DNA from: Nitrospira sp.
GTDB taxonomy: Bacteria > Nitrospirota > Nitrospiria > Nitrospirales > Nitrospiraceae
DNA length: 64,000 nucleotides
Direction of reading: 5' to 3'
Assembly: GCA_018242725.1 (NCBI GenBank)
Contig: JAFEBI010000014.1
Span: forward strand, 17,386-81,385
Part shown: positions 34,092 through 42,700 of the stretch, piece by piece
Layout of the letters: each line of letters starts with the position of its first letter
Position numbering within the stretch: position 1 is the first letter of the stretch
Translations under genes and position numbers: made by a program
Notes under the pieces: generated by a model
Databases searched by the model: none
Told to the model about the DNA's origin: nothing
Seen by the model: the letters and a program-made list of their open reading frames with translations, nothing else

Positions 34092-35362
34092 TACGCGGCT
34101 CGCAAGTCAGAATTGTCCAGGTGAATACCGATATTGACTCGCTCACGCGTTGGGTCGAGCACACGAAGGACAGAACGTACCGTATGGTCCGCAGATGGTA
34201 CGGCGAGATCCACCTCGATCGGTGTGGGATAAGAGCCTCCCTGAGGGTCGGTCGTAATCTTGACGAGTGGTTTGAGTCGTTGGTGAGGGTTGACTCCAAC
34301 GACCACAGCTTGTTCTCCGGTATTGAGTCTGACCAAACTTCCCACAGGGTAGACGCCGATGCTTCGAATCATCAGTTCCACGAGAGCCTTCTCGAAATGG
34401 CCTCGCTCTCCGGCCAGGAACAGTTGTCGAACGGCATCATGGGGTAGCATGGAGGGACGTGTGCCACGTCGGCTCACCATGCTGTCGTAAAAGTCCACGA
34501 TGCCGACGATTTGCGCGAGCTGCGAAGTCTGGTCGTGGTGGAGGGCGGATGGAAAGCCACTTCCATTACTTCGCTCATGATGCTCCTTGACGATGCGTAA
34601 AACATCCTCCGGCATCCCTGGTTGTTCAGTGAGTACTGTGACTCCAAGTTTGCAGTGCTGCTCCAGAAGGGTCTTGTCCTGTCCAGTGCATTCATCTCGC
34701 TTGCGCACTAAATTGCGGGGCAATCGCACATATCCTGTATCGTGCAGCAACGCTCCCATTCCGACTAGTTCCTGTGTCGGTTGATCCAGTCCGCTCTCAA
34801 GGGCCACGATGAGCGACAGGATGCAGGTGTCCAGTGCATGGGTCGTCAGGGATCGATCGAACTGCTTGATTTTTTGAACAGCGAGCTGAGTGGCCATCGC
34901 GGCATGATCGCTGAGCACGTGCTCCAGGATAGTTGATACGATCGCTTTGGTTGCTCCGGGTGAAGGAGGAATGCCACGTTCAAGATCAGTGAAGATGCGC
35001 TCCATAGCTTCTTGAGCTTGGGCATAGATGACCGAGGGCGGCTGACTGGCATCGGGCGTCGCAATTCCACCGGATGCCGTCGTGTTCGCGAGTGAGGGTG
35101 ATTTAAGACGGGACGGTTCTGGTTGTGCGTCGTGCTCGAGGCTTTCCGGACCGGCCGGTGATGGAGACGATGGTACATCAAGCCCCTTACTGGTATCGAT
35201 CGTCACCACCTGGATCCCATGGCGCTTCATGAGTTGGATGGTGTCCAAGTCCATGACGGTAAATTTATGAGAAAGAAATGGGGTGCGGTACCAAGGGATG
35301 TCCATTCCAACGAGATACATACCGAGGATCAGCTGGTCGATTGGAATATGCTTGGTGGCCAT
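34091..35362 (-). CDS. HD-GYP-type c-di-GMP phosphodiesterase with DUF3391 N-terminus
   Basis: The 423-residue protein has an N-terminal DUF3391-like segment (IDQLILGMYLVGMDIPWYRT and FMRHGIQ-like sequence, about 1-65), a linker, then an HD-GYP domain (about 160-345). The metal/HD motif is LLHDTGYV and the signature HHERSNGSGFP has G-F-P instead of G-Y-P. A C-terminal beta extension resembles the end of DUF3391/HD-GYP proteins. Family members hydrolyse cyclic di-GMP, so it may lower the second messenger to favour motility. The Tyr-to-Phe change need not abolish activity. It is followed by the hybrid kinase, which might control it. Confidence 0.85.
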   Translation of the reverse strand: MATKHIPIDQLILGMYLVGMDIPWYRTPFLSHKFTVMDLDTIQLMKRHGIQVVTIDTSKGLDVPSSPSPAGPESLEHDAQPEPSRLKSPSLANTTASGGIATPDASQPPSVIYAQAQEAMERIFTDLERGIPPSPGATKAIVSTILEHVLSDHAAMATQLAVQKIKQFDRSLTTHALDTCILSLIVALESGLDQPTQELVGMGALLHDTGYVRLPRNLVRKRDECTGQDKTLLEQHCKLGVTVLTEQPGMPEDVLRIVKEHHERSNGSGFPSALHHDQTSQLAQIVGIVDFYDSMVSRRGTRPSMLPHDAVRQLFLAGERGHFEKALVELMIRSIGVYPVGSLVRLNTGEQAVVVGVNPHQRLKPLVKITTDPQGGSYPTPIEVDLAVPSADHTVRSVLRVLDPTRERVNIGIHLDNSDLRAA

Positions 35363-35429
35363 AGAATCGGGGACTCCAGGTCGGAAACGTTGTCGAACGA
35401 ACCTTCATCTTGCAGTTGGTTCGCGTGCG

Positions 35430-35457
35430 TTATCGGCGATAGCAACATTGAACTTGA
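35430..35457 (-). promoter_or_regulatory. Sigma-28 promoter for the HD-GYP/hybrid-kinase operon
   Basis: On the minus strand: TCAAGTTC (35457-35450), 12 bases, GCCGATAA (35437-35430), an exact -10 match. It lies 67 bases before the HD-GYP start. Spacing is one base longer than the standard 11 but matches several other candidates in this window. Confidence 0.65.
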
Positions 35458-35528
35458 TTGGTGCGTGCACGACAGTGCGTGTTGGAGTGCGTTCTGAATC
35501 ACTATGTTCCATCTCGTATCCTTGATGC

Positions 35529-35556
35529 TCAAGAATAGTCCGTGATGGACCGATAG
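35529..35556 (+). promoter_or_regulatory. Sigma-28-like promoter for the PilZ/YcgR-like gene
   Basis: TCAAGAAT (35529-35536), 12 bases, ACCGATAG (35549-35556), 49 bases before the ATG at 35606. It points away from the HD-GYP promoter, so the c-di-GMP phosphodiesterase and a c-di-GMP receptor are divergently transcribed from one 243-bp region. Confidence 0.5.
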
Positions 35557-35605
35557 AGCCCATCAGCGAGTGGTTGCCGTGATTGGGCAACGAGGAAGAA
35601 CCACG

Positions 35606-36328
35606 ATGAACGAATTAGTCGAAGCGACTCCCTCTCCAGCATCGTTCTTATCCGTAGGATTGGCCATCAAACTATCTCTGACGCTCGATGGACAGAAGGT
35701 GATGTACGGCTCAACGCTGTTGGGTTGGAAGGATCACGCCTGGCTTGTCTGTGAATGGCCTTTGCCGCTGAGTCATGACCAGCGGGTCGAGAGCGGGACT
35801 CCGTGCACCGTGAGCTATCTTCATGACGGCAAACTTGTCGGGTATCGCAGTGAAATTCGCGATCGGGTTACGTCGCCGGTGCCGTTGCTCTTCGTGGCCT
35901 ACCCGAAGACCGTGGAAGAGATGCATCTGCGTAAACATCTTCGGGCGTCTGCAAACGAACCGATCCTCTTAATGCAAGTCGATATGACAAACGTATCGCC
36001 TTCTGTGTTACCTGCGAATAGCTGTTTTGGTGGTTTACTGAAAGATCTCAGCGGAGGAGGATGCAGTGTGACTTTGGTTCAAAGGCCAGCGTGGGTGCGC
36101 TCAGGATCGGCGCTTCGGCTGGAGTTCGAACTTCCTGGCCTAGGACACATTACCAATCTAACGGGTGTCGTGAAAAACGTCGATGTGCGGCATGGCAGTG
36201 ACACGATCGGGATCGAGTTTCGGTTCGGCAAAATGGAGTACATCGAGTATCGAGGCTGGGGTGGGTCGGTCAAGAATGCGATCGAGCAGTGGGCGACACA
36301 GAAAACAGAAGGGCTCTCTCCGCGCTGA
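35606..36328 (+). CDS. YcgR-like c-di-GMP receptor (flagellar brake) with PilZ domain
   Basis: The 240 residues (ATG at 35606; GGAAGA upstream) have a YcgR N-terminal-type beta barrel (about 15-100) and a PilZ domain (about 105-230). The PilZ binding residues are intact: RKHLR at 109-113 (RxxxR) and DLSGGG at 147-152 (DxSxxG). Proteins of this class bind c-di-GMP and slow or bias the motor. Sigma-28-type expression, divergent from the HD-GYP operon, supports a flagellar brake role. The longer form starting at 35570 lacks a ribosome site. Confidence 0.82.
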   Translation: MNELVEATPSPASFLSVGLAIKLSLTLDGQKVMYGSTLLGWKDHAWLVCEWPLPLSHDQRVESGTPCTVSYLHDGKLVGYRSEIRDRVTSPVPLLFVAYPKTVEEMHLRKHLRASANEPILLMQVDMTNVSPSVLPANSCFGGLLKDLSGGGCSVTLVQRPAWVRSGSALRLEFELPGLGHITNLTGVVKNVDVRHGSDTIGIEFRFGKMEYIEYRGWGGSVKNAIEQWATQKTEGLSPR

Positions 36329-36691
36329 TGCGAGTTCTGTAGGCAGCCTCCGACCTTCCTCGCGGCATAATTTTCCCCTTTCGCTTGCCTTGATGATCAG
36401 CTCTCTTTTCATTAATGAGTGATAGTAAGAAAAGGCGGACCCTTCCCGGGCATAGGTCTTGCTCCTATGCTTGCCGGAAGTTGTTTCCTTGGATTCGAGG
36501 CATTGCCGAGACAGGGGTATCCAATTGTCTTCATAGCGCTGTCATGGGAGCGTTCCCGGCAAGTGTGCTCCGTGGTGGTGACGTCGACAGTTCGTTTCAC
36601 TGTGCCACCAGTCAAAGTGTCGATTTTGCCGTGATCATGATATGAGTCGCTGGGGGAGGCCTCAGTCGCTATGCATTTGGGAGGGATGACT
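36329..36691. other. Intergenic region before the methyltransferase-TPR gene
   Basis: About 360 bases. Two short overlapping frames (36415-36645 and 36419-36634) lack Shine-Dalgarno sites and recognisable protein patterns. A hairpin-like repeat (GCATAGG-7-CCTATGC, 36450-36470) is present. No promoter is identified with confidence. Confidence 0.45.
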
Positions 36692-37693
36692 ATGGATTGG
36701 TCGGCATACAAGACATACTGGTCAAAATACCTCATGGATACTACTAGTACCGAGACGCTGTTGTCCAATGATCCGAAACGAATGAAAGGATGCCATGCGT
36801 ATGCGACGTTCGCGACCCTATTGAGGCACGTTGAGCTTGAGCAACTGCAGAACATGCGAGTTGTCGATTACGGGTGCGGTACCGGCCGTCTGGCCAGACT
36901 CATCGCCCCGTTCTGCCGACAGTTGATTTTGGTGGATGTGTCGGTCGAGGCTCTCCAGGCGTGTCAGAAGCGGTTTGGTCATCTATCCAACGTGGAATAC
37001 AGACTCGTGCAAGACTCCAATTGGGTTATTACGGATAAGGTTGACTATGTGTACTCATACGCGTCTTTGATCTATATCTGCGATGCAAACGCTTTCTGGC
37101 ACACAGTTGAAGGAATAGATAAGGGTGCTGATGCCTTTGCTATTCATCTCCACAGCACCATCAATGAAGCTCCATACATGGCGGCTTACCCAGATATCGG
37201 TCGAGAGCTTCACAAGGTCAAGGGTTATAGACCTCGCCCGGAGACCATTCTCAATCGTTATTCTTCGGCATCTTCCGGGCGATACCTGGTGGAATGGCAT
37301 GAACCTGATGTTCGAGGAAAAGACCCCTTCTTCTACAAAACGAGCCAGGCCTTCTCCGGCGTTCCGACGGGGGACGAGCCTTCTTCCTTGTGCACTAGGG
37401 AACGATTGGACAGGTTCCTCTGCAAGGAGGCTGAGCGCTGGTATGCCGACGGGGAAGTCAACAAGGCCTTGGAATTGTTGCTTGAGCTTGCTGGTGCGGA
37501 AACCAAAGTGTGGGAGGTTTACAATAATCTCGGCGTCATCGCGTTCGATCGATCCGATGTCGATTTGGCCATAACTTGTCTCAAAACTGCTCTGTCCAAA
37601 GGAGGGGCTTCGGAAGCCGCAAACAATCTGGAAACAGTGTTGCGAGCTAGCGGCAATAACTCGGAGGCCTGGTTAGTGGGGCAGGCACAGTAG
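36692..37693 (+). CDS. SAM-dependent methyltransferase with C-terminal TPR-like region
   Basis: The ATG at 36692 is favoured because GGGAGG lies seven bases upstream; ATGs at 36671 and 36686 are alternatives. The 333 residues hold a class I methyltransferase core (about 35-150) with motif I VVDYGCGTGRLARL and the acidic LVDVSVEALQ. Residues about 240-330 form helical TPR-like repeats (WYADGEVNKALELLLELAGA, VYNNLGVIAFDRSDVDLAIT). This gene opens the decoration island. Substrate is unknown; methylation of a sugar or flagellin is possible given position. Confidence 0.7.
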   Translation: MDWSAYKTYWSKYLMDTTSTETLLSNDPKRMKGCHAYATFATLLRHVELEQLQNMRVVDYGCGTGRLARLIAPFCRQLILVDVSVEALQACQKRFGHLSNVEYRLVQDSNWVITDKVDYVYSYASLIYICDANAFWHTVEGIDKGADAFAIHLHSTINEAPYMAAYPDIGRELHKVKGYRPRPETILNRYSSASSGRYLVEWHEPDVRGKDPFFYKTSQAFSGVPTGDEPSSLCTRERLDRFLCKEAERWYADGEVNKALELLLELAGAETKVWEVYNNLGVIAFDRSDVDLAITCLKTALSKGGASEAANNLETVLRASGNNSEAWLVGQAQ

Positions 37694-37727
37694 AGGTCAG
37701 CGAAACACTCTAACCCACATAATTCAT

Positions 37728-37754
37728 GAAAACTTCTACTGCAACTGCCGATAG
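37728..37754 (+). promoter_or_regulatory. Weak sigma-28-like promoter upstream of the PEP mutase gene
   Basis: GAAAACTT (37728-37735), 11 bases, GCCGATAG (37747-37754). The -10 half matches 7 of 8 consensus bases, the -35 half 5 of 8. It would place the phosphonate/glycosylation genes under flagellar control. Confidence 0.35.
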
Positions 37755-37837
37755 GCTGTTGCGGTCAGACTAGTGGGCTCGCCCCTCGTGACGTCGGCGT
37801 ACTTTTCAGGTAGGCCGTGCCAGTCTCGCAACGCGTC

Positions 37838-37863
37838 TTGACGATTTTTCCACGGATCGTCAA
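37838..37863. promoter_or_regulatory. 8-bp inverted repeat in the PEP mutase leader
   Basis: TTGACGAT (37838-37845) and ATCGTCAA (37856-37863) flank a 10-base loop that starts with a T-run. It could be an operator or an RNA hairpin in the long leader. Confidence 0.35.
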
Positions 37864-38235
37864 TGAGTATTACGAACTAAAGCGTGACATGCCAATATGG
37901 AAGTTGCCAGCCCCATATCTGTTGAGCAGCCGGTCCATGCCGGTATTCCACTGGTAGTGTCTCATATCACCTCGGTATTACCGGTACAGAGTGACTGGGA
38001 GCTCTTTGAGGCTAGGCAGGGATTACCGAGTTAGAACAATTCTGCCGACATGAATTCACCCGTCAGATTATAAATCCAAGATTTGTGCGGACAATACTAA
38101 GGGCCAAAGATGGCACGTTATTTGTACAGTGTGAGCGTAACAGTAGGGGTGCAACAGTGGCCTCAGTTGATGCTGTGACTGCTTAGGTCTCATGCACGTG
38201 GTGAGCTGTCCAGCCACAACCTAAGGAGCAGACAA

Positions 38236-39618
38236 ATGGGAGTTGTCTATGTAGGTATGACGGTGGACATCCTGCATCATGGCCATATTAACGTGATTGA
38301 GACGGCCCGCCAGTATGGTGAAGTGCTTGTTGGTCTGCTGACAGATTCGGCGATTGCCGATCATAAACGCCTTCCGCATTTAACGTATCAACAGCGTCAA
38401 CGGATTGTCGGCAACATTGTGGGTGTCTCAAAAATCGTTCCTCAAGAAGAGTGGGACTACGCTCCAAACATTAGGCGGTATCGTCCCGACTTCATGGTGC
38501 ATGGAGACGACTGGCTCGACGGTCCCCTGGCGCCCTACCGGGCCAGAGCAATTGAGGCATTGCAGATTTACGGCGGGTCTCTGATTGAAATTCCGTACAC
38601 CCCTGGGGTGTCGTCTCATGCACTGGCTGCTCAAATGCGGAGTCAAGGGACCACTGCGGATATTCGGCGTCGAACGCTGAAACGACTGTTGGCGGCCAAA
38701 CAAGTGTCACGTTTCATTGAGGTGCACAATCCGCTCTCGGCATTGATTGCCGAGCACGCGACGGTCACTGTCGAGGGAAAAGTCAGGGAGTTTGACGGAT
38801 TCTGGAGCAGTTCCCTTGCAGACGCTACGGCAAAGGGCAAGCCGGACATTGAGGCCGTCGATATCAGCAGTCGTCTGGCGAACGTCAACGACATATTCGA
38901 AGTCACCACCAAACCCATGATTTTTGATGGCGATACCGGTGGGAAACTAGAACACTTTGAATTCAATGTCAGGTCTCTTGAGCGACTGGGCATTTCAGCG
39001 GTGATCATCGAGGATAAGAAGGGGCTTAAGAGAAACTCGTTGCTCGGCACTGATGTGACTCAGTATCAGGAAGAGGTTGAGGAGTTCTGCGCCAAGATTC
39101 AGGCGGGACGAAGGAGCCGGGTCAGTGAGGATTTTCTCCTCATCGCACGGTGTGAGAGTCTCATTCTTGGACGGGGATTACAAGATGCGATGATGCGAGC
39201 TAGGGCCTATGTCGAAGCCGGTGCCGACGGCATCATGATCCACAGTCTCATGAAGACCCCTGATGAAGTCCTCGAGTTTGCTCGATTGTTCAGGAACGAG
39301 TTTCAAAGCATTCCCCTGATTTGTGTGCCGACCAGCTATCACACCGCAACAGCGGATGTCCTTGCGACCGGCGGGTTCAACGTAGTGATTTACGCCAATC
39401 ATCTCTTGCGCGCAGCTTATCCTGCCATGCAACGTGTGGCACACGAGATATTGTACAGCGGACGCTCCACGGAGACGGAGCCCAATCTGCTAGGCATCCC
39501 GGAAATCTTGAAGCTGATTCCCACTCGATCAGGAATCAGTGAACCGCCGAGCGGCAATTGGGTCGGTTCTCATTTGGCAGCGAGTCAACAGGTGAGCGAA
39601 GGAACTGCTGTATCTTGA
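38236..39618 (+). CDS. Cytidylyltransferase-PEP mutase fusion (phosphonate pathway entry)
   Basis: PEP mutase converts phosphoenolpyruvate to phosphonopyruvate, the first step of nearly all C-P bond biosynthesis. Residues 1-135 form a cytidylyltransferase-like domain with the HxGH motif at 14-17 (DILHHGH). Residues about 165-445 form the mutase/isocitrate-lyase-type barrel with IFDGDTGG and the diagnostic EDKxxxxxNS motif intact at 259-268 (EDKKGLKRNS). The NT domain probably activates a phosphonate or phospho-alcohol as a CMP or CDP derivative. No phosphonopyruvate decarboxylase is seen in the window. It precedes glycosyltransferase genes upstream of flagellin. Confidence 0.9.
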   Translation: MGVVYVGMTVDILHHGHINVIETARQYGEVLVGLLTDSAIADHKRLPHLTYQQRQRIVGNIVGVSKIVPQEEWDYAPNIRRYRPDFMVHGDDWLDGPLAPYRARAIEALQIYGGSLIEIPYTPGVSSHALAAQMRSQGTTADIRRRTLKRLLAAKQVSRFIEVHNPLSALIAEHATVTVEGKVREFDGFWSSSLADATAKGKPDIEAVDISSRLANVNDIFEVTTKPMIFDGDTGGKLEHFEFNVRSLERLGISAVIIEDKKGLKRNSLLGTDVTQYQEEVEEFCAKIQAGRRSRVSEDFLLIARCESLILGRGLQDAMMRARAYVEAGADGIMIHSLMKTPDEVLEFARLFRNEFQSIPLICVPTSYHTATADVLATGGFNVVIYANHLLRAAYPAMQRVAHEILYSGRSTETEPNLLGIPEILKLIPTRSGISEPPSGNWVGSHLAASQQVSEGTAVS

Positions 39619-39779
39619 TCTTAATCTCAAAGGGCCGGAATGCGCGAGGAAGTCTGTCTGCCGATTCCCACATTCCCGTTTCGCAGCGAGAATGGCCCCG
39701 TTCCGAATCGAGATAGACCCGTGCCCAGTAGGTTTGGACGAAAGAGAGACAGCCATTTCACATCACAACGAGGATATCA

Positions 39780-42700
39780 ATGAATCGCCGGCCACTTATT
39801 TCATTCTTCTTTACCGATGATATCGAGCGACAAACGCTGGCACCTATTGCCCAAGAGGCCGAGCGACGCCAATACCGAGTGCGATTCACCGATCGCATGG
39901 ATGAACCAGCTGAGATCGGTATCTACTGTTCCCACCGTCCTGATCCCTCCAACTCGAGGATGTCGGCCATCTTACTGCACGACCTAGCCCAGAGACATGA
40001 CATTTGGCCCGACTTCTGGAAATACGAGCCTTGGAACCGTTTCGATATCGGAATACTGCCAGGACCGTCTTGGCGTAAGCGCTGGCAGGCTTGCGCCATG
40101 CAGCCAGAGGCCTGTCCACGTATCGGGGTGTATGAACTGGGGTGGCCGAAAGCGGACGTGATCTTCCGGGATCCGGAAGCCTTTCAGCAGACGGTGGCCG
40201 GACTCAGAACTGATCTGCACCTCGGACCACGCCGTTCCGTACTCTATGCTCCATCCTGGGAAAATGACGGCAAGCAGGATGACCTGGTGCAGTCCTTGCG
40301 ACATCTGCCGGTGAATCTCCTGCTCAAGCAGGCACCTTGGCCGGAGGCCTACCCGCAGATCTTAGAAAACATCCGGCGGATGAACGAGTTGCACCGAGAT
40401 TGCGCGGAGAATGTCCATATCCTTGATCCACATCTCAGCATCATGCCGTGTCTCGGGCTTGCAGATGTGCTCGTTACTGAAGAATCCAGCGTCATGGTGG
40501 AAGCGCTGCTACTCGGCATTCCCGTGGTGGCCGTGACGGACTGGCTGATCCCAGACCGCAATCCGTCGCGCCCGGCAATGATCCCCTTTGAGTTTCCCAT
40601 CAGGACAACACGCGCGGAGCTTCAGCACACAGTAGCAGGTCTTCTTGCCAATTTTGATCAAGCACGGATCGATATGGTTCGGCTCCGAGACGAACAATTC
40701 GCCTGTCTCGGCGAGAGTGCCTCACGCATCATGGACGTGATCGAGGCTGGTTGGGAGGGCAAGGTACCGGCGATCGTCCCAGTGGTGGCGGAGATCCTCT
40801 CTTCCATCGGACCGTCGGATTACCAGTTCGATTCCACACTCCGTATTTGGCGCCGGAACGACTATAAGGGTATCGCTTATTCAGATGGGAAAGAAACAGA
40901 GAGCCGGATCTTGGCCATTCTCAGAAACAGCAGTGACCTGACATCCGACTCATCGGAGTTGGAACGGTCTATCATCGACTGGCCGACGGAGTATCACCTG
41001 TCGTCGGGGCGCGGGAATTTGCTCCGATGGATGAAGGTTCCTTCGGGAAGCCGGATCTTGGAATTGGGGTGTGGTTGTGGGGCTATCACGAGGGTATTGG
41101 GAGAATCAGGGGCAGCGGTCACGGCGGTGGAAGGCAGCGTCCAACGAGCAGCCATCGCGGCAGAGCGTTGCCGTGACCTGTCCAACGTCCGCGTGGTGGC
41201 GGACAATATCGCAACGTTTTGCGTGGAGGAGCAGTACGACATCGTCACGCTTATTGGAGTGCTGGAGTATTCGTCCCTATTCATGCCGGGGGAGGATCCC
41301 ATCGGAGCATGCCTCCGTAAGGCCCGTTCGTTTCTCAAGGAGGGTGGGACGCTGCTCATCGCTATTGAGAATCAGCTTGGCCTCAAATACTTCGCCGGCA
41401 GTTCCGAAGACCACATGGGGCAACCATTCTACGGCGTCGGGGATCTGTACGGTCCCCGGACAGCAGTAACGTTTGGTAGAAACGAACTCCGCCGACGTCT
41501 GACGGAGGTTGGTTTTACAGAGACGGAGTTCTTTTATCCATTCCCAGACTATAAATTGCCTCAAGTGATTGTCAGCGACCATGTCAGATCGTTCCCGGCC
41601 TTCCGCGTCGCCGATCTGCTCGCTCGGATATCGAGTCGAGACTACACGCGGGACTGGCGTCCGAACTTTCCAGAAAACCTCGCGGCCCAGGCACTTGAGC
41701 GCAACGGTCTGCTTTTGGACATGGCGAACTCATTTCTGATCTCAGCCAGCTCTGGTGTCGCCCAAAGGAAGTCATGGCTCGCAACCTATTACTCGTCAGT
41801 AACACGCCGATCAAGTCTTCGCGTCGAAACTACTTTCATGCCGGATGCTGACGGCAGCATCCGGGTCCATCGACGTCGTTTACTTGATCAACAGCCTCAG
41901 TACGCGGACGCAATGTGGCATCAAGAGCTACAGACAGTCGGTTCCTACCACGGGGGAACACTGTTCTCGACGGAGCTCATGCGGTTAATCGCCAGGCGTG
42001 CGTCGGCGCAGGACATTGCGGCATGGCTGCGTCCTTGGGTGTGGTTGTTGCTCGAACATGCAACATGGCCAGTGCAAGAGGCGCGGGAGAAAGCGAGCAG
42101 CCTCTCGTGGATGGATGCGCTGTTGCCGGGTGAGTTTGCCGACTGCATCCCCTTCAACTTGGTTCGAGATAACGAGGGTAGGCTGCATCGGTTCGACCAC
42201 GAGTGGGTGCATGCCACGAAAGTGCCGCTTTGCTGGGTCTTGTTTCGCGGGCTCTTTCACTTACAGTATCAGGCATTTCCATCGCCGAAACCTCAAGAAT
42301 GGACGGCGCTCACCTTAGCCATTCTTCAGCACCTCGGACTCTCGTTGGAGAAACGGCATGATCGGCTGATTAGGGAGTACGAAGGCTCCCTACAAGGCTT
42401 TGTCTCGCGGCCATCCACTCACGAGGGGGTGATCTGCAGCATTATCATCCCTGTCTGGAATAAGCTGGAACTTACGGCGCAATGTCTGACGGCACTATCA
42501 GCCGTGACGACGGAACCCTCTTATGAAGTCATCGTAGTGGACAACGGTTCGACCGACGGCACAGCGGAATACTTGTCCACATTGTCCGGTGATGTGCAGA
42601 TCATACGGAATCAGGAGAACCTAGGATTCGCCAAGGCCTGTAACCAAGGAGCGCGGGCTGCAAAGGGACAATATCTGGTCTTTCTCAACAACGATACGAT

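Larger units (their letters stand above)
37694..38235. other. Long leader or intergenic region before the PEP mutase gene
   Basis: About 540 bases with no protein-coding signal. It holds a sigma-28-like motif near its left end (37728-37754), an 8-bp inverted repeat (37838-37863), and a final AAGGAG ribosome site before 38236. If the promoter is real, the mRNA leader would be about 480 nucleotides, enough to hold a structured regulator or small RNA; none is recognised. Confidence 0.4.

Noticed and set aside
36415..36645. Two overlapping short frames upstream of the methyltransferase-TPR gene
   Set aside because: They overlap in different frames, neither has a ribosome site or a recognisable pattern; at most one could be real.
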